DNA from: Gp6-AA40 sp050742535
GTDB lineage: Bacteria > Acidobacteriota > Vicinamibacteria > Vicinamibacterales > UBA2999
Direction of reading: 5' to 3'
Assembly (NCBI GenBank): GCA_050742535.1
Contig: JBOGIQ010000033.1
Location: 1 to 28,591 of the forward strand
DNA length: 28,591 nt
The position numbers were made by a program, and so were the translations under genes. How positions within the stretch are numbered: the stretch's first letter is position 1; each line of letters starts with the position of its first letter. A model generated the notes under the pieces. It ran no database searches and was not told where the DNA came from. It saw only the letters and a program-made list of their open reading frames with translations. Below are positions 15,256 to 22,847 of this stretch, piece after piece.

Positions 15256-16551
15256 ATGGTCTCGACGACGAACCATCCGCACGCGACCGGCTCCGTCCGT
15301 ACGGTTGCCTTTGCCAGCCTGATTGGAACCACCATCGAGTGGTACGACTTCTTCCTCTACGGCACAGCGGCGGCGCTCGTCTTCAATCGCCTGTTTTTCC
15401 CAACCTCCGATCCGCTCACCGGTACGCTGTATTCCTTCGGCACTTACGCGGTTGGATTCGTCGCGCGTCCGTTCGGCGGCATCGTCATCGGCCACTACGG
15501 CGACCGGATCGGCCGCAAGTCGATGCTCGTGCTCACGCTGGTCGTGATGGGCGTCGCGACCTTTCTCATCGGCCTGCTGCCGACCTATGAGCAGATTGGT
15601 CCGTGGGCGGCGGTCGCCCTTGTCCTGCTGCGGGTGGCGCAGGGGTTCGGCGTCGGCGGCGAGTGGGGCGGCGCCGTGCTCATGGCCGTCGAGCACGCGC
15701 CGCGCACTGCCCGCGGCTTCTACGGCAGCTGGCCGCAGGTCGGCGTCCCTGCCGGCCTCCTCTTGTCCACGGCCGTGTTCACCGCGTTCTCCCGGCTGCC
15801 CGAGGATCAGTTCCTGGCGTGGGGATGGCGGGTGCCGTTCCTGCTCAGCATCGTCCTCGTCGGCATCGGCCTGGTCATCCGGCTGCGGATCCTCGAGACG
15901 CCCGCATTCCTGCGAATCAAGACGCAGGCGGGTGCGGCGCGGCAGCCGATCCTCGAGGTACTTCAACGCTACCCGAAGCAGGTGCTGCTCGCGATGGGGG
16001 CACGATTCGCGGAAAACGGCGCGTTCTACATCTTCAGCGTCTTCGTGCTGACCTACGCGACGCAGCGCGCCAACGTTGATCGCCAGCTCGTCCTGAACGG
16101 CATCCTCCTCGGATCGGCGGTTGAACTCGCCGCGATTCCGTTTTTCGGCGCGCTGTCGGATCGAATCGGACGACGGCCGGTCTACCTGTTCGGGGCGGTG
16201 ATGACCGCCGTCATCGCGTATCCGCTGTTCCTCGCGCTCGATCGGGGAGCGGCAACGCCCATTGCGCTGGCCTTGATTGCCGCATTCACGCTCTCGCATG
16301 GCGCCATGTACGCGCCGCAGGCGGCGTTCATGTCCGAGTTGTTCGACGCGCGGGTGCGTTACAGCGGCGCGTCGCTGGGCGCACAGCTGGCCTCGGTATT
16401 CGCCGGCGGGCTGGCGCCCTTCGTCGGCACCAGCCTGCTTCAAGCCGGCTATGGCCGCGGCGCCGTGACGCTTTATGTCGTCGGCCTGGCCCTGGTGACG
16501 GTCGTCGCGGTACTGGCCGCCAGCGAGACCCACCGCTCGGAGGTCGATTAA
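15256..16551 (+). CDS. MFS transporter of the metabolite:H+ symporter (MHS) family
   Basis: Inner-membrane transporter of about 431 residues with twelve predicted helices, of the group containing ShiA, ProP and KgtP. It starts with the family's 'ASLIGTTIEWYDFFLYGTAA' helix, followed by 'FVARPFGGIVIGHYGDRIGR' carrying the MFS motif A (GHYGDRIGRK), and repeats it in the second half as 'FGALSDRIGRRP'. The piece 'GEWGGAVLMAVEHAPRTARG' is also typical of MHS proteins. The substrate is probably an organic acid or zwitterion carried with protons, but this cannot be fixed from sequence. ATG 15256 is preferred; an in-frame GTG at 15241 is possible. Neither has a good Shine-Dalgarno. The alcohol dehydrogenase gene starts 15 bp downstream, so the two are probably cotranscribed. 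Confidence 0.9.
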   Translation: MVSTTNHPHATGSVRTVAFASLIGTTIEWYDFFLYGTAAALVFNRLFFPTSDPLTGTLYSFGTYAVGFVARPFGGIVIGHYGDRIGRKSMLVLTLVVMGVATFLIGLLPTYEQIGPWAAVALVLLRVAQGFGVGGEWGGAVLMAVEHAPRTARGFYGSWPQVGVPAGLLLSTAVFTAFSRLPEDQFLAWGWRVPFLLSIVLVGIGLVIRLRILETPAFLRIKTQAGAARQPILEVLQRYPKQVLLAMGARFAENGAFYIFSVFVLTYATQRANVDRQLVLNGILLGSAVELAAIPFFGALSDRIGRRPVYLFGAVMTAVIAYPLFLALDRGAATPIALALIAAFTLSHGAMYAPQAAFMSELFDARVRYSGASLGAQLASVFAGGLAPFVGTSLLQAGYGRGAVTLYVVGLALVTVVAVLAASETHRSEVD

Positions 16552-16566
16552 GATCGCCAGCCACCC

Positions 16567-17673
16567 ATGGAAGTGATGCGAGCGGCAGTCCTCGAGAGCG
16601 CCCCGGGCGGATTGCACATCGAGGAGATTCCAATTCCGGAACCCGGCCGGGGAGAGATTCTCGTCCGCGTCGCCGCGTGCGGTGTCTGCCACACCGACCT
16701 GCACGTGATGAAGGCGGAAGTGGCGTTTCCGACGCCGGCGGTGATGGGCCACGAAATCACCGGCACGGTGGCGGCGCTTGGTCCGGGCGTTACGGGCCCG
16801 GCGGTCGGAACCGATGTCGCCTGCGCGTTCATCATGCCGTGCGGCTTCTGCGCGGCGTGCGGCGCCGGACGCGACGACCTCTGTGACAACTTCTTCGCGA
16901 TGAACAGGCTGAAGGGAACGCTGTACGACGGCACGTCCCGTCTGCGGCGCAAAAACGGCTCCCCCCTGGCGATGTATTCGATGGCCGGCCTGGCAGAGTA
17001 CTCCGTGGTCCCGGCCACCGACGTTTTCCCCGTCGCCCCGGGGCTGCCGCTGGCCGAATCGTCCGTGCTCGGCTGCGCGATCTTCACGGCCTATGGCGCG
17101 GTGAGGCACGCCGCGGAACTGCGCGGCGGCGAACGCATCGCCGTGGTCGCGGCCGGAGGCGTCGGGATCAACATCGTCCAGATCGCACGCGCGTTCGGCG
17201 CCTCGCAGATCATCGCTGTCGACGTGCGAGCCGATAAGCTCGATGCCGCGAAACGCCTCGGCGCTACCGAGGTCGTCAACGCGCGCGAGGTCGATGCGGT
17301 ATCACGGGTCCGTGAGCTGACCGGCGGACGCGGCGTCGACGCGGCGTTCGAGGTCCTGGGCCTTCCGCAGACGTTTACTCAGGCGTTCGAAATGATCCGC
17401 GACGGCGGACGCATGATCGGCGTCGGCATCGCGCCGGTGAACGCGACGGCAGCCATCGAGATCACGCGGCTGGTGCGGCGGGAACTGCGCATCATCGGTT
17501 CCTACGGCGCGCGCACGCGCACGGATATGCCGGAGATCATCCGCCTCGCCGCGCTGGGAATCTTCCGGCCCGAGACAATCGTGACCGAGCGCTTCCCGCT
17601 GGCTGAGGCGGATACGGCGTATCAGGCACTCGCGCGCGGCGAGATCATTGGACGCGCCATCGTTGTGCCGTAA
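16567..17673 (+). CDS. Zinc-dependent alcohol dehydrogenase (MDR family)
   Basis: NAD(P)-dependent medium-chain dehydrogenase of 368 residues. The catalytic-zinc ligands are probably Cys41 ('CGVCHTD'), His62-Glu63 ('MGHE') and Cys170 ('VLGCAIFTAYGA'). The structural zinc lobe is complete, with Cys92, Cys95, Cys98 and Cys106 ('PCGFCAACGAGRDDLC'). The Rossmann motif is 'AAGGVGINIVQIA' (196 onward), and Asp at the end of beta-2 ('IIAVDVRADKL') favours NAD. An in-frame ATG at 16576 (MRAAVLE) is an alternative start. Neither has a convincing Shine-Dalgarno. It lies between the transporter and the MmsA-type aldehyde dehydrogenase, so successive alcohol-to-aldehyde-to-acid (or acyl-CoA) oxidation is plausible. 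Substrate is unknown. Confidence 0.92.
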   Translation: MEVMRAAVLESAPGGLHIEEIPIPEPGRGEILVRVAACGVCHTDLHVMKAEVAFPTPAVMGHEITGTVAALGPGVTGPAVGTDVACAFIMPCGFCAACGAGRDDLCDNFFAMNRLKGTLYDGTSRLRRKNGSPLAMYSMAGLAEYSVVPATDVFPVAPGLPLAESSVLGCAIFTAYGAVRHAAELRGGERIAVVAAGGVGINIVQIARAFGASQIIAVDVRADKLDAAKRLGATEVVNAREVDAVSRVRELTGGRGVDAAFEVLGLPQTFTQAFEMIRDGGRMIGVGIAPVNATAAIEITRLVRRELRIIGSYGARTRTDMPEIIRLAALGIFRPETIVTERFPLAEADTAYQALARGEIIGRAIVVP

Positions 17674-17685
17674 ATGGTCGGACAA

Positions 17686-17752
17686 GCCGCGGAGACGCTG
17701 AGACGCGGAGGACAATAGACATTCGAACTCAGCGCCTCCGCGACTCCGCGGC
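17686..17752. repeat. Inverted repeat of the CGCGGAG type between the adh and mmsA genes
   Basis: GCCGCGGAG (17686-17694) pairs with CTCCGCGGC (17744-17752), and CGCGGAGG (17704-17711) with CCTCCGCG (17735-17742). The result is a two-part hairpin that takes up most of the 92-bp spacer. The words are spaced about nine bases apart, as in the other inverted tracts of this window. It could terminate or process the mRNA, but no T-tract is seen. Confidence 0.75.
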
Positions 17753-17765
17753 CCGTGATCAAAAT

Positions 17766-19244
17766 ATGCTGGTAGAAACTGCTCTCAAAAACTACATCGG
17801 CGGGACCTGGGAAACCGCGCGCGCGACCGAGTCGATTGCGGTCACCAACCCGGCGACGGGCGAAGTGATCGCTCAGGTGCCCTTGTCGTCGCGTGACGAC
17901 GTCGCGAATGCGGTGAAAGCGGCGGCCGGCGCGCTGCCGGCGTGGCGCCGCACGCCGGCGGGCGATCGCATCCAGCCGCTGTTCAAGCTCAAGGCCCTGC
18001 TCGACGAGACCTTTTCCGACATCGCACGGCTGATCACGCAGGAATGCGGCAAGACCCTCGCCGAGGCCGAAGGCGAGCTGAAGCGCGGAATCGAAAACGT
18101 CGAGGTCGCGAGCGGAATTCCGTCGCTGATGATGGGTTCGAACCTCGAGGACATCGCCTCCGGGATCGACGAGCTGATGATCCGTCAGCCGGTCGGCGTC
18201 GTCGCCGTCATCACGCCGTTCAATTTCCCCGGGATGATTCCGCTCTGGTTTCTCCCGTATGCGATTGCGTGCGGCAACACGCTCGTGTTGAAGCCGTCCG
18301 AAAAGACGCCGCTGACGATGGCCCGTGTCATGGAGCTGGTCGAGAAGGCCGGTGTCCCGAAGGGAGTGGTCAATCTGGTTCACGGCGGCAAGGACGCGGT
18401 CGACGCACTGCTCGATCATCCGGAGGTCCGTGCGATCTCGTTCGTCGGCTCGACGCCCGTCGCGCGCTACATCTACAGCCGCGCGGCCGCCAACGGAAAG
18501 CGCGTGCAGTGCCAGGGCGGAGCCAAGAACCCGATCGTCGTCCTGCCGGATGCCGACCTCGACATGACCACGAAGATCGTCGCCGACTCGGCGTTCGGAT
18601 GTGCCGGACAACGTTGCCTGGCGTCGTCGGTCGTCATCACCGTGGCGGATGCAGCACAGCCGTTTACCGAGCGCATCAGCGAAGCGGCCACCTCCCGGAA
18701 AGTCGGCTACGGTCTCGAGCCGGGCACCGAGATGGGCCCGGTCATTTCCGGAGACAGCCGGGCGAGGATCGAAGCGCTGATCGCCCAGGGCATCAGCGGC
18801 GGCGCGAAGCCGGTCGTGGATGGCCGTAATGCCCGAGTCAGCGGATACGAGCAAGGCCACTTCATCCGCCCGACCGTCCTGGACGACGTCGATCCCGCTG
18901 GCGAGCTGGCACGCACCGAGGTGTTCGGACCGGTGCTCAGCATGATGCGCGTGAATTCGGTCGAGGACGCGATCAGTCTGGTCAACCGTTCTGCCTACGG
19001 GAATATGGCGTGCCTGTTCACGAGCAGCGGCGCCGCGGCGCGGCAGTTCCGCTACGAGGCGCGCGTGGGCAACGTCGGCATCAACGTCGGCGTGGCCGCC
19101 CCCATGGCGTACTTCCCTTTCTCCGGCTGGAAGGAAAGCTTCTTCGGCGACCTCCACGCCCAGGGTCGCGACGCGATTGACTTCTACACGGAGAAGAAGA
19201 TCGTCGTCGAACGGTGGCCGGCGAACTGGAGCCGCAAGTTCTGA
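17766..19244 (+). CDS. mmsA: Methylmalonate-semialdehyde dehydrogenase (CoA-acylating) MmsA-type
   Basis: NAD-dependent aldehyde dehydrogenase of 492 residues. MmsA converts (methyl)malonate semialdehyde to propionyl-CoA or acetyl-CoA in valine, thymine and inositol breakdown. The catalytic Cys284 lies in 'FGCAGQRCLASS', the MmsA form of the ALDH active site. Asn153 is in 'ITPFNFPGMIPLWF', also MmsA-typical. The usual ALDH general-base Glu region is replaced by 'QCQGGAKNPIVVLPDAD', as expected for CoA-acylating members that do not hydrolyse the thioester. The C-terminal 'FPFSGWKESFFGDLHAQGRD' is another family hallmark. Length is normal. The ATG at 17766 has no clear Shine-Dalgarno. The stop TGA shares its A with the ATG of the propeller gene, so translation is coupled. 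No valine-pathway genes are seen beside it, so the true substrate may differ. Confidence 0.92.
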   Translation: MLVETALKNYIGGTWETARATESIAVTNPATGEVIAQVPLSSRDDVANAVKAAAGALPAWRRTPAGDRIQPLFKLKALLDETFSDIARLITQECGKTLAEAEGELKRGIENVEVASGIPSLMMGSNLEDIASGIDELMIRQPVGVVAVITPFNFPGMIPLWFLPYAIACGNTLVLKPSEKTPLTMARVMELVEKAGVPKGVVNLVHGGKDAVDALLDHPEVRAISFVGSTPVARYIYSRAAANGKRVQCQGGAKNPIVVLPDADLDMTTKIVADSAFGCAGQRCLASSVVITVADAAQPFTERISEAATSRKVGYGLEPGTEMGPVISGDSRARIEALIAQGISGGAKPVVDGRNARVSGYEQGHFIRPTVLDDVDPAGELARTEVFGPVLSMMRVNSVEDAISLVNRSAYGNMACLFTSSGAAARQFRYEARVGNVGINVGVAAPMAYFPFSGWKESFFGDLHAQGRDAIDFYTEKKIVVERWPANWSRKF

Positions 19245-21013
19245 TGTGGCAACGCGCCGCAATCGCGGCCGTTGCCGTGGCCGCGGCTGTCGCGTTGTCG
19301 ATTCCGGCGATCCGTTACTTCAGTAAGGAACCTCCGCCGCTACGGCCGGCCGTTCGCCTGTCGCTCGCGCCGCCGGATGGAACTGAGCTGGGCGGCGGCG
19401 ACGACGTGCTCGACGCGGCCATTTCTCCCGATCAGCAGGAGCTGGTGTTCGTCGCCAGGTGGGTGCGTCGCAACGCCGCGGGCGACCCGCCAGGGTCAAC
19501 GCAGCTCTGGCGTCGGCGGTTCGACGCACAGATTGCCGAACCGTTGGCCGGAACCGAGGGCGCAAGCCTTCCTGCCTGGAAGCACACGGGAAATGTCGTC
19601 TCGTTTTTCGCCGGAACACGATTGAAGCTGCTGAACCTGAAGACCGGCGCCGTGTCCGATGCCGCGGAGGCTCCGTCCCCTGCCGGCGCCATCTGGCTGC
19701 GGGACGGTTCCCTCCTGTTCGTACCTGGCACCGGACCCATCCGCCGATTGCTCGATGGCCGCGTCACCGATGCCACGCGGCTCCGATCGGGTGATGTCGC
19801 GCACGCGTTCCCTGCCGCGCCCGTAAACGGCCAGGAGTTCACCTACGTGGCCGTTCGCGGAGATGGACGCCGGGTGGTGCGACTCCGTGCGAGCGAAACC
19901 GAAACGGATCTGGGCACGACGTCCACACACGCGGAACTGCTCGATCGGTGGCTGCTGTTCGTCAGGGATGCCACGTTGCTCGTGGACTACCGCGGCGATG
20001 ATGGCCGGATGGGCGGGCACGATTTCCCGCTCGCGCTCGACGTCGGAGCGACTGAACGCGCTCGCGGCATGTTCGCTGCCTCCGCGGACATGCTCCTGCA
20101 CGCACCGGCCGGTGAACACCGGCGGCAGATCGGCTGGCTCGATTTGCTCACTGCACGCTCCGGGACCGTGGGAGACGTCGGCGACTTCTGGCAAATCCGC
20201 GTTTCGCCCGATGACCGCAGTGTCGCGGTGACAGCGCGGGATCCGCTGCTTGGTTCGCTCGACGTCCTGAACGTTCCGGTCGACGATCAAGCCGCGACGC
20301 TGCGGCTGACGACGTCGATCGCCGCCGACAGCGACCCGGTCTGGTCGCCGGATGGCCGGCGGATCGCCGTCCGCTCCATGCAGCGCGGGCGGCCTGAAGT
20401 GCTGGTCATGCCGGCGGCGCTTCAAGCCGCGGCGGACAGGCCGGACAGCGCGCCGGCAACCGGCACGACCGGGGATTTGCCCACGGATTGGCGCGCCGGT
20501 GAAATGCTGGTGCAACGACGCGCGGCCGCCGGCTGGGATCTCGTGCGCGTGCAGGCGACCGGCACGTCCCGGGTTGTTGCCGACTCTCCCTTCAATGAAA
20601 CGGATGGCCGCTGGTCACCCGATGGCCGTTGGACGGCTTACGTGTCCGACGAGCCCGGCCGGCCGGAAATCTACGTTCACAACGAACATGGCGATCGTCA
20701 ACGCATTTCTCAGGGCGGCGGGACCCACCCGCGGTGGGCGCGGGATTCGCGGGCGCTGTTGTTCCTCCGCGAATCAACGCTGATGCGCGCCGAACTGGGG
20801 CCGGGGGGCTCTCGGTTCGGGACGCCGCGCCGTCTGGTGAATGTCGGTGGTATTCGCGATTTCGATCTCGCCCACACGCGAACCGACCGCATCTTCACCC
20901 TGATGCCCGTGCAACCGGGTCGACGCGAGGCCGTGTCGGTCATTCTGAACTGGCGATCGCTCGCAGAATCGCAGAGGCGCCGGTTGGAGAGCAAGACGCC
21001 GCCGAAGTTCTAG
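19244..21013 (+). CDS. Membrane-anchored TolB/PD40 beta-propeller protein, kinase-less
   Basis: Protein of 589 residues with one N-terminal membrane helix (about 4-22, 'AAIAAVAVAAAVALSIPAI') and a long extracytoplasmic beta-propeller. PD40/TolB-type blades are seen as 'AAISPDQQELVFVARW', 'SPDDRSVAVTARDP', 'WSPDGRRIAVRSM', 'WSPDGRWTAYVSDEPGRPEI' and 'HPRWARDSRALLFL'. The last part, 'FTLMPVQPGRREAVSVILNW', matches the usual ending of acidobacterial Ser/Thr protein kinases that carry such a sensor, but no kinase domain is present here. ATG 19244 overlaps the mmsA stop (TGATG) and gives a proper membrane anchor; the frame is open back to 19214 inside mmsA. Its stop overlaps the convergent oxygenase stop. 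The role, binding or sensing outside the cytoplasm, is inference. Confidence 0.8.
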   Translation: MWQRAAIAAVAVAAAVALSIPAIRYFSKEPPPLRPAVRLSLAPPDGTELGGGDDVLDAAISPDQQELVFVARWVRRNAAGDPPGSTQLWRRRFDAQIAEPLAGTEGASLPAWKHTGNVVSFFAGTRLKLLNLKTGAVSDAAEAPSPAGAIWLRDGSLLFVPGTGPIRRLLDGRVTDATRLRSGDVAHAFPAAPVNGQEFTYVAVRGDGRRVVRLRASETETDLGTTSTHAELLDRWLLFVRDATLLVDYRGDDGRMGGHDFPLALDVGATERARGMFAASADMLLHAPAGEHRRQIGWLDLLTARSGTVGDVGDFWQIRVSPDDRSVAVTARDPLLGSLDVLNVPVDDQAATLRLTTSIAADSDPVWSPDGRRIAVRSMQRGRPEVLVMPAALQAAADRPDSAPATGTTGDLPTDWRAGEMLVQRRAAAGWDLVRVQATGTSRVVADSPFNETDGRWSPDGRWTAYVSDEPGRPEIYVHNEHGDRQRISQGGGTHPRWARDSRALLFLRESTLMRAELGPGGSRFGTPRRLVNVGGIRDFDLAHTRTDRIFTLMPVQPGRREAVSVILNWRSLAESQRRRLESKTPPKF

Positions 21014-21567
21014 GGGTCGTAGTACCAGTCGACGATCGTGTCGCGCGTGCCGTCACGAACCTCGGTCACTTCGTGAAGGACGTCCGCGGGAAACGCGACC
21101 AGCAGTCCCGCCTCGGGAGCGACATCAATGGTTCCGTCCGGCAGATGCAGCCGCAGGATGCCGCCCTCGAAGTCACCCTCGGCTCGCGCTGTGCGTGACG
21201 CGTTCAGAAAGAGGACGACGGCGGCAGCCCTTCGCGCTGCCGGCGGCCACTGCGGGTCGTCCCCGCGATCCCGATGCGCCCGGTAGAAGCCTCCCGCGGG
21301 ATACCGGATAAACCCCGCGCCCTCGCGCTCGCCGAGCGAGATTCCCAGAGCCTCCGCCACACGCGCACGGCATGCATCGAGCTTCGCCTCGATGTCGCGA
21401 GTGAGGCTCTCGGGCGGTTCGACAAGGCTGGCAACCCTGGCCTCGCTGTCGCGCCGGATGCCGCCGGCGAGAACCTCAGCCGGTTCGACCTCGCCGGCGT
21501 CCATACCGCGGCGAATCTCGCTGCATTGAGCTGGACTCAGAAACCCGGAGAGCCTGAATACCTGCAT
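21010..21567 (-). CDS. 2-oxoglutarate/Fe(II)-dependent oxygenase
   Basis: Cytoplasmic protein of 185 residues in the prolyl-4-hydroxylase-like 2OG-Fe(II) oxygenase superfamily, which couples 2-oxoglutarate decarboxylation to hydroxylation of a substrate. The iron ligands are His98 and Asp100 ('GGFYRAHRDRGDD') and His165 ('FPADVLHEVTEV'), with Arg175 ten residues after the second His as the likely 2OG-binding residue. The core strands 'AAVVLFLNAS' and 'GGILRLHLPDG' fit the double-stranded beta-helix. ATG 21567 is preceded by GAGG at close spacing; the frame is open further upstream, but that part is antisense to the SPFH gene. It is divergent from the SPFH gene, with a 20-bp palindrome between them, and its stop codon overlaps that of the convergent propeller gene. 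The substrate is unknown. Confidence 0.88.
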   Translation of the reverse strand: MQVFRLSGFLSPAQCSEIRRGMDAGEVEPAEVLAGGIRRDSEARVASLVEPPESLTRDIEAKLDACRARVAEALGISLGEREGAGFIRYPAGGFYRAHRDRGDDPQWPPAARRAAAVVLFLNASRTARAEGDFEGGILRLHLPDGTIDVAPEAGLLVAFPADVLHEVTEVRDGTRDTIVDWYYDP

Positions 21568-21617
21568 CAATCCTCGGCATTCTCCCGTAATGAAACACCG
21601 TCCGCGTCTCAACCGTA

Positions 21618-21653
21618 TATGATGTCGAAGTGATATCACTTCGATATTGGAGG
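21618..21653 (+). promoter_or_regulatory. Promoter and 20-bp palindromic operator of the SPFH/Arc operon
   Basis: TCGAAGTGATATCACTTCGA at 21625-21644 is a perfect palindrome. A TATGAT hexamer (21618-21623) just before it is a candidate -10 box, which would place transcription start inside the palindrome. GGAGG at 21649-21653 is the Shine-Dalgarno, five bases before the ATG at 21659. No good -35 hexamer is seen at normal spacing. The arrangement looks like a repressor operator, and the same site lies about 60 bp upstream of the divergent oxygenase start. Confidence 0.6.
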
Positions 21654-21658
21654 ACACG

Positions 21659-22534
21659 ATGATTCGTGAACGGTTGCGCCACGGGTTGCCCGGGATCCCC
21701 ATTCTGGTCGTCGCGTTTCTCGCGCTGGCAGGCGTTGGCTGGGTGTTCGTGTCGGGCGTCAGCGACCCGGACCCCTCGGCGCCCCGCATACTGACCGCCG
21801 TAGGTCTGTTCATCGCCTGGATTTTCCTGATGGGCGGATTCTTCATGGTCGCGCCGAACGAAGCCAACGTGCTCCAGCTGTTCGGCGACTACGTGGGGAC
21901 GGCCAAGGTCACCGGTCTGCGCTACGCGAACCCGTTCTACAAGAAGCGCAAGCTGTCGCTGCGCGTGCGGAATTTTGAAAGCGGCCAGCTGAAGGTCAAC
22001 GACCAGGAGGGGAATCCGATCGACATCGCCGCGGTCGTCGTCTGGCGCGTCGTGGAAACGGCGGAGGCGACGTTCGAGGTGGACGACTACGAACACTACG
22101 TCCACGTGCAGAGTGAAGCGGCGCTGCGCAATGCCGCGACCAGCTACCCGTACGACTCCCATGAGGAGCAGGTCGTGTCCCTGCGCGGCTCTACCGCTAC
22201 GGTTGCCGAGCACCTGAAGACCGAGGTCCAGCAGCGCCTGGACAAGGCCGGCGTGGAAGTACTCGAAGCGCGGATCAGCCACCTGGCGTACGCGCAGGAG
22301 ATCGCATCTGCGATGCTGCAGCGGCAACAGGCCGGCGCCATCATCGCCGCGCGTCAGCGCATCGTCGAGGGCGCCGTCGGCATGGTGGAAATGGCGCTGC
22401 AGATGCTGGCGCACAAGGGCATCGTCACACTCGATGAGGAGCGGAAAGCCGCCATGGTCAGCAACCTGCTGGTCGTCCTCTGCGGCTCGAAGGACGCGCA
22501 GCCGATCGTCAACACCGGAACGATCCACCAGTAG
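21659..22534 (+). CDS. SPFH/band-7 (prohibitin/stomatin-like) membrane protein
   Basis: Membrane protein of 291 residues. Two hydrophobic helices (about 13-33 and 45-64) lead into a band-7 domain that begins with 'FFMVAPNEANVLQLFGDYVG', typical for SPFH proteins, followed by 'RVRNFESGQLKVNDQEGNPI', 'AAVVVWRVVETAEATFEVDD' and the long helical segment ending 'EARISHLAYAQEIASAMLQR'. Such proteins form oligomeric rings or scaffolds in the inner membrane and often control proteases such as FtsH, but no partner NfeD or protease gene is next to it. Instead an Arc-type ribbon-helix-helix gene follows after four bases. The start has a strong Shine-Dalgarno. Regulation through the upstream palindrome is likely. 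Confidence 0.93.
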   Translation: MIRERLRHGLPGIPILVVAFLALAGVGWVFVSGVSDPDPSAPRILTAVGLFIAWIFLMGGFFMVAPNEANVLQLFGDYVGTAKVTGLRYANPFYKKRKLSLRVRNFESGQLKVNDQEGNPIDIAAVVVWRVVETAEATFEVDDYEHYVHVQSEAALRNAATSYPYDSHEEQVVSLRGSTATVAEHLKTEVQQRLDKAGVEVLEARISHLAYAQEIASAMLQRQQAGAIIAARQRIVEGAVGMVEMALQMLAHKGIVTLDEERKAAMVSNLLVVLCGSKDAQPIVNTGTIHQ

Positions 22535-22538
22535 CTCA

Positions 22539-22733
22539 GTGGCCGAGCGGAAGCCCTTCCTCCTGCGGATCGACAGCGCCGTGCTCGACGCGGTGCAGCG
22601 CTGGGCGAACGACGATCTGCGCAGCCTCAACGCCCAGATCGAGTTCGTCCTGCGCGACGCGCTGCGCCGGGCAGGACGGCTGCCTCGCACGCCCGGCAAC
22701 GACAACGCATCCGGGCCTGAAAAAACTGACTAA
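22539..22733 (+). CDS. Arc-type ribbon-helix-helix DNA-binding protein
   Basis: Small protein of 64 residues. The segment 'KPFLLRIDSAVLDAVQRWAN' followed by 'DLRSLNAQIEFVLRDALRRA' matches an Arc/MetJ ribbon-helix-helix fold: a beta strand (FLLRID) that would enter the DNA major groove, helix A (AVLDAVQRWA) and helix B (LNAQIEFVLRDALRRA), with the 'S.NAQIE' phrase typical of Arc-family domains. The C-terminal tail is polar and disordered. GTG 22539 lies four bases after the SPFH stop, so the two form one translational unit. Ribbon-helix-helix dimers bind short symmetrical operators, and the palindrome upstream of the operon is the obvious candidate for autoregulation (inference). No toxin gene follows, so a classical toxin-antitoxin pair is not supported. 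Confidence 0.85.
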   Translation: MAERKPFLLRIDSAVLDAVQRWANDDLRSLNAQIEFVLRDALRRAGRLPRTPGNDNASGPEKTD

Positions 22734-22815
22734 GTGGCCTGGGTTACCTGAGTTGTCTGGGTCGCCTGGGTTGCTACTCAGGCAACGCAGGCTACCCAGC
22801 CACCCAGGCCACCTA
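22734..22815. repeat. Inverted nonamer-word repeat upstream of the D12 methyltransferase
   Basis: The left arm carries 9-bp words CCTGGGTTA, CCTGAGTTG, TCTGGGTCG, CCTGGGTTG (22738-22773), and the right arm their reverse complements. GTGGCCTGGGT (22734-22744) pairs exactly with ACCCAGGCCAC (22802-22812), and GCCTGGGTTGC (22764-22774) pairs with GCAACGCAGGC (22782-22792) with one mismatch. The 15-mer at 22801-22815 recurs exactly at 23955-23969. Confidence 0.85.
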
Positions 22816-22847
22816 ACGATCGATCCAGATTTGCCGATAATTGCACC

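Noticed and set aside
15156..15335. Upstream extension of moxR by 60 codons
   Set aside because: The extension covers the intergenic hairpin and the start of the divergent transporter. MoxR proteins normally begin as at ATG 15155.
15166..17109. 647-codon open frame on the minus strand over the transporter and alcohol dehydrogenase genes
   Set aside because: Both plus-strand genes have clear family motifs. The antisense product is low-complexity Arg/Asp/Gly/His-rich and has no recognisable fold.
22539..22733. Arc-type protein as the antitoxin of a toxin-antitoxin pair
   Set aside because: Neither neighbour is a small toxin. The upstream gene is a 291-residue SPFH protein, and downstream is a repeat tract followed by a methyltransferase.
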